Origin: Methylomonas albis
Lineage (GTDB): Bacteria > Pseudomonadota > Gammaproteobacteria > Methylococcales > Methylomonadaceae
Direction of reading: 5' to 3'
Assembly (NCBI RefSeq): GCF_014850955.1
Contig: NZ_JACXSS010000001.1
Coordinates: forward strand, 5,270,001-5,334,000
DNA length: 64,000 nucleotides
Position numbers and translations under genes: made by a program
The notes under the pieces: generated by a model
What the model was told of the DNA's origin: nothing
The model's database searches: none
Seen by the model: only the letters and a program-made list of their open reading frames with translations
Part shown: piece by piece, positions 36,593 to 46,107 of the stretch
Layout: each line of letters opens with the position of its first letter
How positions within the stretch are numbered: the stretch's first letter is position 1

Positions 36593-36788
36593 TACCAATG
36601 CACTAAATCGGCCACCCATTCACGAGCGACGCTCAGATCGGCCAACGGTTTCAACGGGTATGGCGGCCGATATTTCAAGGTTTTGAACAGCGATTCCGAA
36701 AACGGATTGTCGTTACTCACTGCCGGATGACTCAGCGAGGGCATGACGCCGAGCTGTTGCAGTGTGGCCAGTATGGTGGCACCTTTCA

Positions 36789-36805
36789 CTTGTGCCCTGT
36801 GGGTA
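36789..36805 (-). repeat. Short insertion family B (17 bp), copy 3
   Basis: On the minus strand it reads TACCCACAGGGCACAAG, identical to the copy at 61932-61948. It splits orfB two codons after the catalytic aspartate (HSDNGS). Removing it restores the frame to MKGATILATL. Confidence 0.8.
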
Positions 36806-37438
36806 TGTGGCTACCGTTATCGGAATGCAGGATGACTTGCCCAGGTTGTAGACCTTCGCGCCCAACAATATCCCGCAACAGCTCGCTGGCGTAGTGGCTG
36901 CTTTCTTCTGCAAACACCTGCCTGCCGACGATCTGGCGACTGAAAATATCGAGGAACAGGTAGAGATAGTAGAACTGGCCTTTGATGGCGGTCGGCAGAT
37001 AGGTAATGTCCCAACTGTAAAGTTGTTTCGGTGCCGTCGCACTTAAGGCTTTGGGCTTGGTGCGAGGCTGGCTAGGGCGTTCACTGCGGCGGTGTTTCAG
37101 TTGCCGGGCGACTTTTAGAATGCGATAGATCATCGATTCAGAGCCCAGATAAATGCCCTGATCTGCCAGGCGCGGAACAATCTGGCTGGGTGGGCAATCC
37201 GCAAATTCAACGGAATTGACCACGGTCAAAATGTGGGTGCGCTCGGCCTCGGTCAACGCCTGCGGTGGCGTGTATTGCCGCAGCGGTCGCCGGTCTTCGC
37301 CCAGGGCTTTACCGGCTTGCCAGCGCTGCAAGGTGCGCGAACTTAAGCCCAACACCGCACAGGCTTGGTCTTGGCGGGCACCGGCCATGGTCGCTTCGGC
37401 GACGGATTCAATCAGGTGTTGGCGCGGCTGAAGGGATG

Positions 37439-37958
37439 TCATTCGACCTCGCCCGCCAACAGCGCCCGGACCTTTTCTAGTGCCCCGTGTGGGTATTTGC
37501 AGGATCAGCAAGGCAGCGGCTTCAGCCAGGGCCTTGTCCTTACGGTTGAGTTCGCGTTCCAGGCGTTGATTCTCGGCTTTCAGGCTGCGCAAGGTCAGGC
37601 TGTCATCACGTCCTGAAGCAGTGCGGGTAACGGTGCAGAAATCACTTTTCCACTGGATAAGTTGATGGGCAAATACGCCACGCTCCCGACACCAGGCATT
37701 CAGCACTTCACCGATCAAACCATGACTTTCCTGAAGGGCCAGCAAGCGTTCTTCGGGGCGTCAATCTTGGGGACGTTTGGCCGGATTGGGTTTTGGAATA
37801 TCGGTCGGTGCTGTTTGGCTCATCCAGGTTTTTAAGGTATGTATGCTGAGGTTAGATTCGTCGGCAATGTCTTGAATGGTTCGTGTTCCACGATTGTAGA
37901 CTTTCGCCAGGGCTTGCTCTCTGAACTCGTCAGAATACTGCTTTTTCGGGGTAATCAT
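37439..37958 (-). pseudogene. IS3-family orfA with a nonsense codon and a short insertion
   Basis: Starts MITPKKQYSDEFREQALAKV with a helix-turn-helix (TIQDIADESNLSIHTLKTWM) and continues, past a TGA at 37761-37763 where the frame otherwise stays open, through a leucine-zipper region (LKAENQRLERELNRKDKAL). A 19-bp insertion (37477-37495) lies after ALLILQ. Removing it from the 520-bp span leaves 501 bp, exactly 167 codons, and the end reads LQKKVRALLAGEVE followed by a TGA that overlaps the orfB ATG. The TGA at 37761 probably replaced TGG. Confidence 0.82.
37477..37495 (-). repeat. Short insertion family B (19 bp), copy 4
   Basis: On the minus strand TACCCACACGGGGCACTAG. It interrupts a run of A in orfA; excision leaves CTGCAAAAAAAGGTCC (Leu-Gln-Lys-Lys-Val). 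It differs from the 17-bp form only in the spacer (two extra bases) and one base in the tail. Confidence 0.8.
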
Positions 37959-38226
37959 TTTTTATCTCAAATTTAAAAGGTTATAAAAATTTGAGGCGAC
38001 AACTATTCTGACGCAGGGGGTCACTGAGTAACAGGGATTTTTTACAGCCGATGAGCCGTTTAATTTGAAAGAGGATGAATAATTTGCAATGCGGAATGTC
38101 GGCTATTTGAAGTACTGCAGACATAGCAGACTGAATAAGGTGACTGGCGGCAAAGGGTCGATTGTGATGTGACTACACTAAACCGGACACACTTTTAAAA
38201 TAACCTGAAAAACGTGTGAAGCCAAA

Positions 38227-39332
38227 ATGAGCAAAGAAAAACCCAGCACCTATTCAGCCGAATTCAGAGCGTCAGCCGTCAAGTTGGCGAATGAATCCGA
38301 TAAATCGATCAGTCAGGTAGCCCAGGATCTTGGTATTAACGTTAATACCCTGCATACCTGGATAGGCAAATTCAGTCAGCCCAAAGACAGCAATAAAACG
38401 GTCCGTACCAACGAACATCTGCACGATGAGCTCAAGCGCTTTAAGAAAGAAATGGCCCGATTGACCGAGGAGCTCGAGTTATTAAAAAAGGCAGCGGCGT
38501 ACTTTGCCAAGGCACAACGGTCGACTGCAAGGATGCAGGAGGTAGGGCAACTCAGGAGCGGTTGCCGAGAAGTACGCCTGGATAAAACAGCATTCAGAGG
38601 AATTTACGGTGGATGTCATGTGCCGGCTTATGAATGTATCCCGAAGCGCCTATTACGAACGGCTGAAGCGCTGCCCTACGGTACGCGCAGCCTCAAGGCC
38701 GCCTTGTCCGCTCCGAACCGAACCGTCAGTCGTCGCTTGCTGCGCGAGGCAGCGTTAGTCAGTAAAACCAAGCGCAAATTCAAAGCCACGACGAGTTCGA
38801 AGCATCATCAACCGATTGCAGACAATTTGCTGGACCGGCAATTCGCCGTGGAAAGCCCAATCAGGTCTATGCCGGCGACATCACCTATACCGCAACACAT
38901 GAAGGCTGGCTGTATCTGTCCGTGGTCATAAACCTTTATTCCCGGCAAGTCGTGGGGTGGTCGATGGCTGAACACATGCGGACCAAACTGGTTAACGACG
39001 CGCTACTGATGGTGGTTTGGAAGCGCAAGCCCGAGAAAGGCTTGCTATGGCATACTGTCGCTGCAGCAGATAGCCACCGAGCCTTATTGAAGCAACACGG
39101 CATCCGGCAAAGCATTAGCCGTAAGGGCAATTGCTGGGATAACGTCGTGTCGGAAAGCTTCTTTCACACCCTGAAAACCGAACTGATTCATCACCAGACT
39201 TATCGAACTCGAGTCGAGGCCGGACAAGCCGTGTTCGAATATATCGAAGTGTTTTATAACCGCGAGCGACTTCATTCCGCAATTGGCTACCTGTCGCCCG
39301 TTGACTACGAATTGCAGCTCAAAGCTGCTTAG
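38227..39332 (+). pseudogene. IS3-family transposase (orfA-orfB), degraded
   Basis: orfA (MSKEKPSTYSAEFRASAVKL, then LKKAAAYFAKAQR) is intact up to residue 98, where a 47-bp family-A insertion (38522-38568) replaces its stop. Excision would leave CGGTGAAGTACGCC, the expected end of orfA and start of orfB. orfB has lost a segment after LKRCP, another inside SAPNRTVSRR, a single base near 38,858, and the DRGSQYA region carrying the second catalytic aspartate (replaced by a few bases at about 39,057-39,068). The C-terminus with the catalytic glutamate (NCWDNVVSESFFHTLKTELI) is present. It cannot be active. Confidence 0.85.
38522..38568 (+). repeat. Short insertion family A (47 bp), copy 2
   Basis: Starts CGACTGCA, contains GGATGCAGGAGGTA and ends GTTGCCGA, as in the other two copies. 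It lies between CGGT and GAAGTACG of the IS3 orfA/orfB junction. As in the two RAYT genes, the host bases either side are T on the left and G on the right. Confidence 0.8.
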
Positions 39333-39593
39333 CTGTGTGTCTGGAAAAGTGTTGACACATCAATTGCGACAATTCATCACTTCCAAAATCTGCCATTCAA
39401 TGGCTGGCGTAAACGTATAGGAATCGGTTGCATAGTTTGCATCGGAATACGTGGCTGAGTGGGTAAAGAATGTGCGGATGTTTACGGCTTTTAATCTCCG
39501 CTTAGCGCCAATCTTGCATTGAAAAGCCCGCGAGAGGAAGATAGCGCCCACGTGCGTTTACCAATATCAAAACCAACAATAAGGAAACAGAGC

Positions 39594-40388
39594 ATGAGTG
39601 CGACCCCAAAGACCCGTAAACAGAATCCCTGGGAAAAGTTTTTAACTTTTTTCGGTGACATTAAGATTTATCCGCACCCGATGTTCATCGTTTACGATCC
39701 TGGCTCTTACCGCATTAAGGGTTCAGACTTGCGTGAGATTCTCGACATACTGCAACCCGGCGATATCTTGCTGCGTGGTTACGACAATTATCTGGACGGA
39801 AAATTTATCGGCGGCACCTTTAGCCATGCCGGATTTTATTACGGCGAAGCTACGGACGCCTTGGATAAGCCGCTGGCGCGGGTTGGTCAGCAGGAGGACG
39901 GTAAAGACTGGTTTACGCCCGGCAAACAAATGGTGGTGCATTCCATGGCGGAAGGGGTATTCATGGAAGATATTTTGACTTTTACCCGTTGCGACAAGAT
40001 CGCCATCCTGCGTTTACCGGAACGGGTGGGTAAACAAACCGAGCAGAAAGTACAGGTTGTCAGCACAGAGACGCCTGATTTCAGCCCGGAGGAAGAGCGC
40101 ATTTATCAAGCTTTAAAAGGCGGCGATACGGTGGCCAATGCAGACGCAATCGCTCAGGCCAAAAGACTGGCGCTAGCGCATTTAGGCTATGCCTACGATT
40201 TTGGGTTTGATTTTGAAACCCACAAAAGTTTTAGCTGCACGGAGTTTATCTACTTTATTTACCGTTGCGTTTGCCCGTTTGTGGACGTCAAACTGGTCGA
40301 ACAAAGCATCCTGTTTTTCAGCAAGAAAGTACTGCGTCCGGACGATTTCTTACGCACGAATTTACAACAGGTTTTGGTAAAAAAATGA
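39594..40388 (+). CDS. YiiX/YaeF-type permuted NlpC/P60 papain-like protein
   Basis: About 264 residues. The ATG at 39594 is chosen because AAGGAA stands just upstream. The pattern LQPGDILLRGYDNYLDGKFIGGTFSHAGFYYG near residue 55 has the conserved histidine (SHAGFY), and KSFSCTEFIYFIYR near 215 has the cysteine expected of circularly permuted NlpC/P60 (YaeF/YiiX) enzymes. Substrates in this family include lipids and cell-wall peptides; the substrate here is unknown. No clear signal peptide is visible. A strong terminator follows. Confidence 0.8.
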   Translation: MSATPKTRKQNPWEKFLTFFGDIKIYPHPMFIVYDPGSYRIKGSDLREILDILQPGDILLRGYDNYLDGKFIGGTFSHAGFYYGEATDALDKPLARVGQQEDGKDWFTPGKQMVVHSMAEGVFMEDILTFTRCDKIAILRLPERVGKQTEQKVQVVSTETPDFSPEEERIYQALKGGDTVANADAIAQAKRLALAHLGYAYDFGFDFETHKSFSCTEFIYFIYRCVCPFVDVKLVEQSILFFSKKVLRPDDFLRTNLQQVLVKK

Positions 40389-40463
40389 TCCAGGCAAGAC
40401 CGGGCGAATGGATGTTTTAGCGGAAAAGCGCGCTGTGCCGGCTGAACTGCGGCAACAGTGAGC

Positions 40464-40504
40464 GGCGCGGACGGGCCTGTGAGGACGCCGGCCCGCGCCT
40501 TTTT
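40464..40504. terminator. Terminator between convergent yiiX-type gene and sodB
   Basis: GGCG, CGGGCC, a loop, then GGCCCG and CGCC followed by TTTTT: a long GC-rich stem with a T run on the plus strand. It lies between the end of the papain-like gene and the end of sodB and fits a rho-independent terminator for the former. Confidence 0.75.
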
Positions 40505-40509
40505 AATGC

Positions 40510-41091
40510 TTAAGCTTCGTAATTGGCGCTGGCGAATTCCCAGTTAACCAATGCCCAGAACGCTTCCAGATATTTAGGACGCAGATTGCGAAAATCAATG
40601 TAATAAGCGTGTTCCCAAACGTCGCAAGTCAATAAAGGCGTTTGACCGGCAGTTAAAGGGCAACCGGCATTGCTGGTGCTAACCAGTTCCAAACCGCCTT
40701 TATCATTTTTAACCAACCACGCCCAGCCGGAACCAAAAGTGGTAACAGCGGTTTTGGTGAATTCTTCTTTGAATTTCTCGAAAGAACCGAAAGTTCTCTC
40801 AATGGCGTTCGCCAAACCACCGGTAGGTTCGCCGCCGCCGTTTGGAGACAGGCTGTTCCAATAAAAGGTGTGGTTCCAGATTTGTGCTGCGTTGTTGAAT
40901 ACGCCGCCAGAAGATTTTTTCACGATTTCTTCCAGAGACAAGCCTTCAAACTCGGTGCCAGGAACCAGATTGTTCAGGTTGGTGACATAAGTTTGGTGAT
41001 GTTTGCCGTAGTGGAATTCGATCGTTTCTGCGGAAATGTGCGGCGCCAAAGCGTCTTTTGCGTACGGTAATGCAGGTAATTCAAAAGCCAT
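40510..41091 (-). CDS. sodB: Iron superoxide dismutase
   Basis: A 193-residue protein of normal FeSOD length. The metal ligands are visible: His in [15 protein letters not shown] (residue 27 region), His in [15 protein letters not shown] (near 74), and the [13 protein letters not shown] motif (Asp and His near 157-161). The sequence [10 protein letters not shown] and the GGGEPTG following it favour the iron form over manganese. It dismutates superoxide in the cytoplasm. It is monocistronic, with about 280 bp of upstream sequence in which I cannot assign an operator. Confidence 0.96.
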   Translation of the reverse strand: MAFELPALPYAKDALAPHISAETIEFHYGKHHQTYVTNLNNLVPGTEFEGLSLEEIVKKSSGGVFNNAAQIWNHTFYWNSLSPNGGGEPTGGLANAIERTFGSFEKFKEEFTKTAVTTFGSGWAWLVKNDKGGLELVSTSNAGCPLTAGQTPLLTCDVWEHAYYIDFRNLRPKYLEAFWALVNWEFASANYEA

Positions 41092-41375
41092 CTTTATTCT
41101 CCAGATTGATTGAACAGCAGCAGTGATTAGGTCTGGGCTAACAGCCCAAACCTAATTACCCAGCATTATAATAAAGAATTCCCCTCCACAATAGACTCCG
41201 CAGCATCGGCGGCGTCTACACAAGATAAATCAATGCGTTAGAAAGGAAAATAAGTTGGTCTATTGTCAACAGCGCGCTATATGCACGCTCAAGTTGTTTA
41301 GCATACTTTAGAAAATACGTCCGATAAATTTCCGAGGAAGAAGGGAGGAAACCCGCTTCATCAGAAAGCTAGGGA

Positions 41376-41855
41376 CTATTCCAAAGCGTCAACCGCTTTG
41401 CGCCCTACCCCAAAACTCTCCAACAACATCAGCCCCACGCCAATGCAAATCGCCGAGTCGGCAATATTGAACGCCGGCCAGTGCCAGTCCTCGTAGTAGA
41501 CATCCAGAAAGTCTATGACATAGCCGTAAGCAACGCGGTCGATCAGATTGCCGATGGCGCCGCCCAAAACCAAGGATAAAGCCACGGCCATCAAGGTTTC
41601 GTGCTTTTGTAAGCGATGCAGCCAAACCGCAATGATGCTGCTCATCACTACTGCTAAACCGGCGAACAGCCAGCGCTGCCAGCCGCCGGCCTGGGCCAGG
41701 AAGCTGAAGGCCGCGCCGGTGTTGTGCACGTAGGTCAGATTAAAGTAGGGAATCAACGGGATCGACTCGAACAATTGCATGGAGCCGTCCACCGCCAGTT
41801 TGCTGGCTTGATCCAGCACCAGTGTCACAGCGGAAATCCACAACCACTTAAGCAT
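41376..41855 (-). CDS. lspA: Lipoprotein signal peptidase (signal peptidase II)
   Basis: About 159 residues with four membrane helices and the two catalytic aspartate regions: [11 protein letters not shown] (near 110) and [12 protein letters not shown] (near 138). It cleaves the signal peptide of prolipoproteins at the inner membrane. The ATG at 41855 overlaps the ileS stop by eight bases (ATGCTTAA) and gives the usual start MLKWLW; an upstream in-frame ATG at 41873 would add six residues. Together with ileS it forms the standard ileS-lspA operon. Confidence 0.95.
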   Translation of the reverse strand: MLKWLWISAVTLVLDQASKLAVDGSMQLFESIPLIPYFNLTYVHNTGAAFSFLAQAGGWQRWLFAGLAVVMSSIIAVWLHRLQKHETLMAVALSLVLGGAIGNLIDRVAYGYVIDFLDVYYEDWHWPAFNIADSAICIGVGLMLLESFGVGRKAVDALE

Positions 41856-44679
41856 AACGACGGGTCTCGCCATTGCCGGCGACGTTTTCGACGCAACGGC
41901 CGCACAGTTCCGGATGCTCCGGGTGTTCGCCGATGTCGTAGCGTTGGTGCCAGCAGCGCACGCATTTTGGATGCTCGGATACCGTGACTTTCAATTTCAC
42001 GCCATCCAGTTCAGTCGTCACCGCATCGTCCGGGCAGAATTGCATGTCGGCGACGCCGGCGTTGGAGGTGATGAAAACAAAATGCAGCTCGCTGGCCAGT
42101 TTATTCAGCTCGGCGGCGTAAGCGTCGTCACAATACAATTCCACTTCCGCATTCAAGGATGCGCCAATCGCGCTCTTGCCGCGCAGTTGCTCCAGTTCTT
42201 TGGCGACTACCGTGCGCACGGCTATCACTTTGTCCCAAGTATCGCGGCTGATCGTGGCATTGGTGTCCAGTGGGAACAGGCCTTCGTACCAGGTTTCCAG
42301 AAATACCGATTCCCCGCGTTGACCGGGAATGAATTGCCATAATTCATCGGCAGTGTAGCTGGTGATAGGCGCCAACCAGCGGGTCAGCGCTTCGATAACA
42401 TGGTACATCGCGGTTTGCGCAGAACGCCGGGCTAGGCAATCTTCCTTGGCGGTGTATTGTCTGTCCTTGATGATGTCCAGATAAAAGCCGCCCAAGTCGA
42501 TGCTGCAGAAAGTCAGCACTTTTTGGTAAATGCTTTGGAACTGATAGGTGTGGTACGCGGCTTTGATTTCTTCCTGCAACTGCCAGGCTTTATCCACTGC
42601 CCAGCGGTCCAGCGCCAGCAAATCGTCTTTGGCTACCAGATGTTGCGCCGGGTCAAAGCCGTCCAGATTGGATAACAGGAAGCGGGCGGTGTTACGCAGG
42701 CGGCGGTAGCCGTCGGAGGTGCGTTTCAGAATCTCGTCGGACACCGACATTTCGCCGCGATAATCGGTACCGGCTACCCACAAGCGCAGTACGTCGGCAC
42801 CCAGCGATTTCATCACGGTTTGCGGCAACACCACGTTGCCTTTGGATTTGGACATTTTCTTGCCCTCGGCATCGACGGTAAAGCCGTGGGTCAATACTTG
42901 TTTGTACGGCGCGACATCGTTCATCGCTACCGACGCCAAAAGGGATGACTGGAACCAGCCGCGATGTTGATCCGAGCCTTCCAAATACAGGTCAGCCGGG
43001 AAGCGCAATTGCTCACGGCGTTCCAAAACTGCCGCGTGGGTCACGCCGGAGTCGAACCAGACATCCAGCGTGTCGGTCATTTTTTGGTAATGCTCGGCAT
43101 CGGCACCAATCAAGTCCGCCGCGTCCAGTTCAAACCAGGCGTCTATGCCTTGTTGTTCGATACGTTTGGCCACTTGCTCGATCAATTCGCCGGTACGCGG
43201 ATGCAAATCGCCCGTTTCTTTATGCACAAAAAAAGCGATGGGCACGCCCCAGGTGCGCTGGCGAGAGATACACCAGTCCGGACGGTTATTCAGCATCGCT
43301 TCGATGCGCGCTTGGCCCCAATCGGGGATCCAGTCCACCCGCTTCACTTCATTCAGGGCGGTGTCGCGCAGGCCGTTTTTTTCCATAGAAATAAACCACT
43401 GCGGGGTCGCGCGGAAAATAATCGGGGTTTTGTGGCGCCAGCAATGCGGATAGCTATGCAGCAAGGCGTGGTGATGCAGCAATTTGCCGCGTTCGCGCAA
43501 GACTTCCAACACTTTGTCGTTGGCGGTAAACACATGCAGACCGGCGAATAATTCGGTGCTAGGCAAAAACACGCCGTTGCTACCGACCGGGTTGTCCACC
43601 GGCAAGCCGTATTTCATGCCCACCACATAGTCTTCCTGACCGTGGCCGGGAGCGGTATGTACCGCGCCGGTACCGGCATCGGTGGTGACGTGGTCGCCGA
43701 GGATGATAGGCACTTGCCGGTCATAAAACGGATGTTGTAGCAATTGATGTTCTAGTGCCGCGCCTTTGCAATAGCCGACGATGTGGTGTTCGCCGATGCC
43801 GTAACGGAGTACCGCATCTTTCAACAAGGCTTCGGCGATCACCAAGCGCTCGGTTTGGCCGTCGATATCGCATTGCACGACGGCGTATTCCAGATCGGGG
43901 TTCAAGGCCACGCCTTGGTTGGCTGGCAGCGTCCACGGCGTAGTGGTCCAGATCACCACCGACAGCGGGCCTTTGCCTTCGCGGTCGCCGGCATGATGGC
44001 ACTTTGCCATGAAAGCATGTTCGTCCACCACTTGAAAGCGTACATCGATAGCCGGCGAATGTTTGTCTTCGTATTCCACTTCCGCTTCGGCGAGCGCCGA
44101 ACCGCAATCGGTACACCAATGCACCGGCTTGGCGCCCTTGCTGAGATGGCCTTTGGCGGCGATTTTACCCAGCGCGCGGACGATGTCGGCTTCAAAGGCA
44201 AAATCCATCGTCAAATACGGATTGTCCCAATCACCTAACACCCCCAAGCGGATGAATTCTTCTTTCTGGATGTTGACTTGTTTCTTGGCGTAAGCGCGAC
44301 ATTCTTTACGAAACTCGGCAGGCGTGACTTTGACACCGGCCTTACCGACCGACTTTTCCACCATCAACTCGATAGGCAAGCCGTGGCAATCCCAGCCTGG
44401 CACGTAAGGCGCATCAAAGCCAGATAGGGTTTTGGATTTGACGATGATGTCTTTCAGGACCTTATTCACCGCGTGGCCGATGTGAATCGCGCCGTTGGCG
44501 TAGGGAGGGCCGTCGTGCAACACAAATTTAGGCCGGCCGGCGCACACCTCGCGAATTTTTTGATACAGCTGGTTTTCGTTCCATTTTTTCAGCATCTCCG
44601 GTTCGCGTTGCGCCAGATTGGCTTTCATCGCAAACTCGGTCTTGGGGAGGTTCAGGGTTTGTTTGTAATCCATGGTCAT
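41848..44679 (-). CDS. ileS: Isoleucyl-tRNA synthetase
   Basis: About 943 residues, the usual size. The class I signature [11 protein letters not shown] lies near residue 58, the editing domain in the middle ([11 protein letters not shown]), [13 protein letters not shown] near 600, and the C-terminal zinc-binding motif [14 protein letters not shown] with a second pair CGRC near the end. It charges tRNA-Ile and edits mischarged valine. The start [16 protein letters not shown] at 44679 matches family N-termini; an in-frame ATG at 44697 is possible. It is followed by an overlapping lspA. Confidence 0.97.
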   Translation of the reverse strand: MTMDYKQTLNLPKTEFAMKANLAQREPEMLKKWNENQLYQKIREVCAGRPKFVLHDGPPYANGAIHIGHAVNKVLKDIIVKSKTLSGFDAPYVPGWDCHGLPIELMVEKSVGKAGVKVTPAEFRKECRAYAKKQVNIQKEEFIRLGVLGDWDNPYLTMDFAFEADIVRALGKIAAKGHLSKGAKPVHWCTDCGSALAEAEVEYEDKHSPAIDVRFQVVDEHAFMAKCHHAGDREGKGPLSVVIWTTTPWTLPANQGVALNPDLEYAVVQCDIDGQTERLVIAEALLKDAVLRYGIGEHHIVGYCKGAALEHQLLQHPFYDRQVPIILGDHVTTDAGTGAVHTAPGHGQEDYVVGMKYGLPVDNPVGSNGVFLPSTELFAGLHVFTANDKVLEVLRERGKLLHHHALLHSYPHCWRHKTPIIFRATPQWFISMEKNGLRDTALNEVKRVDWIPDWGQARIEAMLNNRPDWCISRQRTWGVPIAFFVHKETGDLHPRTGELIEQVAKRIEQQGIDAWFELDAADLIGADAEHYQKMTDTLDVWFDSGVTHAAVLERREQLRFPADLYLEGSDQHRGWFQSSLLASVAMNDVAPYKQVLTHGFTVDAEGKKMSKSKGNVVLPQTVMKSLGADVLRLWVAGTDYRGEMSVSDEILKRTSDGYRRLRNTARFLLSNLDGFDPAQHLVAKDDLLALDRWAVDKAWQLQEEIKAAYHTYQFQSIYQKVLTFCSIDLGGFYLDIIKDRQYTAKEDCLARRSAQTAMYHVIEALTRWLAPITSYTADELWQFIPGQRGESVFLETWYEGLFPLDTNATISRDTWDKVIAVRTVVAKELEQLRGKSAIGASLNAEVELYCDDAYAAELNKLASELHFVFITSNAGVADMQFCPDDAVTTELDGVKLKVTVSEHPKCVRCWHQRYDIGEHPEHPELCGRCVENVAGNGETRRYA

Positions 44680-44934
44680 GTGTTGTCTGCGTTGCATTCC
44701 AGCGGCTGGGTTGCCGACTTAGGCCGCTGAAAATAACGGTTGCGCCGATTAGCCGGATGAATCTAAGGATGATAGTAAACGCGCGATTTTAACACCAACT
44801 GCCAAGCGCTATAAAGCACGCCGGATGTATGGCGGCAAATTTGGACTTGATTGTTTTAGCCCTGTACCATTATGGGCTATTCCCAGTGGCCAGGCTGATT
44901 TACCATCGCAGGCTAGTTGTTCGACCGTCCTCAA

Positions 44935-46107
44935 ATGTTGATAACCATGCTTAGCCAAACCTCTGTTCGCATCGCCCAATCAACTGCACCGGACTTGGAG
45001 CTGGCAGTTCATGAGTTACACGCCGGGCTGGTGCAACCCGCCATGGCCTTGGTAGTGATTTTTTGTGCCAGTGTTTATGATCGCCCGCGGTTGGCGGCGG
45101 CAATTACGCAGCTATTTGGCGACACCCAGGTGGTAGGTTGTACGACGGCCGGTGAAATCGGGCCGACCGGGATACAGAATAACAGCTTGGTCGGCGTCAG
45201 TTTTTCTGCGGACGCATTCCATGCAGTCGCTGGCTTGATCACCGATTTACAGCATTTTGAAACGCAGGATGTGCGTAAATTCGCGCAGAAATTGTTACAA
45301 GATTTGGAAGCCCAAGCACCGCAGGCCAATAGCCAAAACAGTTTCGGGTTTTTATTGATCGATGGCCTGTCTGTGCGGGAAGAGCCGGTGATCCAAGCCC
45401 TGCAAACACAACTTAGCATAATTCCCCTGGTTGGCGGTTCGGCGGGAGATAGTTTGCACCTTAAAAGCACTCATGTTTTTCTAAACGGCAGGTTTTATCA
45501 GGACAGTGCCATATTGCTGCTGATCAATACCTCGCTACCCTTCAAAATCTTTAAAACGCAACATTTCATGCCCACCGAGCAAAGAATGGTGGTGACTGCC
45601 GCCGATGTCAGCCGCCGCGCTGTCATGGAATTGAATGGCCTGCCCGCAGCCTATGAATATGCCCGCTTATTGGGTGTGGAAGTAAACGATCTTAACGCCA
45701 GGCATTTTGCCGCCTCGCCCGTGGTGGTGACTATTGCCGGCAATCATTACGTACGTTCCATCCAACGCGCCAACCCCGATCAAAGTTTGACTTTTTATTG
45801 CGCCATAGAAGAAGGCTTGGTACTGCGGATGGCGCATGGCGTCGATTTGCTCGAGAATTTACGGCAAACGTTTGCCTTGGTCCGCTCCGAAATCGGCCAG
45901 CCGCAGCTTACTTTGGCCTTCGATTGCGTGTTGCGTCGCTTGGAGTTGGATCAGCAAGGGTTGACCGCGCTGGCTGGCGAATTGCTCCGCGAAAACCAGG
46001 CCGTGGGGTTTAACACCTATGGCGAACAGTATTGCGGCGTACACGTTAATCAGACATTCGCCGCTATCGCAATTGGCAACGTGAGCCACGAGAGCGAATA
46101 TGTCTAA
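44935..46107 (+). CDS. FIST domain sensory protein
   Basis: About 390 residues. The FIST N-terminal part has VGCTTAGEIGPTG near 65 and VGGSAGD near 165; the FIST_C part has FDCVLRRLEL and GFNTYGEQYCGVHVNQTF near the end. FIST domains are thought to bind small ligands such as amino acids and typically feed signal-transduction proteins. The gene overlaps the next one (a GGDEF protein) by eight bases, so the two are likely a sensor-output pair: FIST protein sensing, diguanylate cyclase responding. ATG at 44935 is chosen; TTG at 44917 and ATG at 44947 are alternatives. Confidence 0.88.
   Translation: MLITMLSQTSVRIAQSTAPDLELAVHELHAGLVQPAMALVVIFCASVYDRPRLAAAITQLFGDTQVVGCTTAGEIGPTGIQNNSLVGVSFSADAFHAVAGLITDLQHFETQDVRKFAQKLLQDLEAQAPQANSQNSFGFLLIDGLSVREEPVIQALQTQLSIIPLVGGSAGDSLHLKSTHVFLNGRFYQDSAILLLINTSLPFKIFKTQHFMPTEQRMVVTAADVSRRAVMELNGLPAAYEYARLLGVEVNDLNARHFAASPVVVTIAGNHYVRSIQRANPDQSLTFYCAIEEGLVLRMAHGVDLLENLRQTFALVRSEIGQPQLTLAFDCVLRRLELDQQGLTALAGELLRENQAVGFNTYGEQYCGVHVNQTFAAIAIGNVSHESEYV

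Larger units (their letters stand above)
36325..37442 (-). pseudogene. IS3-family orfB transposase broken by two short insertions
   Basis: ATG at 37442 (MTSLQPRQHL) overlaps the orfA stop as ATGA. The DDE core is recognisable: YSWDITYLPTAI, then LQPGQVILHSDNGS, then NDNPFSESLFKTLKYRPPYP with the catalytic glutamate. The frame is cut after HSDNGS by a 17-bp insertion (36789-36805) and after LVHWY by an 18-bp insertion (36575-36592). The span is 1,118 bp; minus 17 and 18 it is 1,083 bp, exactly 361 codons, and the restored reading is SDNGSHMKGATI and VHWYNHEHRHSAIGF. Apart from these two insertions the gene would be whole. Confidence 0.88.
36301..38005 (-). mobile_element. IS3-family insertion sequence, inactivated
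   Basis: Perfect 15-base inverted ends: TAGTTGTCGCCTCAA at 36301-36315 and TTGAGGCGACAACTA at 37991-38005. The interior encodes orfA and orfB of an IS3-type element, both on the minus strand. Three short family-B insertions and one TGA nonsense codon disrupt it. No convincing target duplication is seen directly at the ends. Confidence 0.85.
38165..39362 (+). mobile_element. Second IS3-family insertion sequence, decayed
   Basis: The ends pair as inverted repeats: TGATGTGACTACACT at 38165 and the complement of TGATGTGTCAACACT ending at 39362, about 23 of 28 positions matching. ATTG at 38161-38164 and at 39363-39366 is a probable four-base target duplication. The 1,198-bp element carries an orfA/orfB transposase with several deletions and frameshifts. 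It is nearly adjacent to the first IS3 element but unrelated at the ends. Confidence 0.8.

Noticed and set aside
38021-38065. The 44-45 bp direct repeats around the first IS3 element as its target-site duplication
   Set aside because: They are far too long for IS3 (3-5 bp) and stand 15 bp or more outside the inverted ends; they must be an older repeat.
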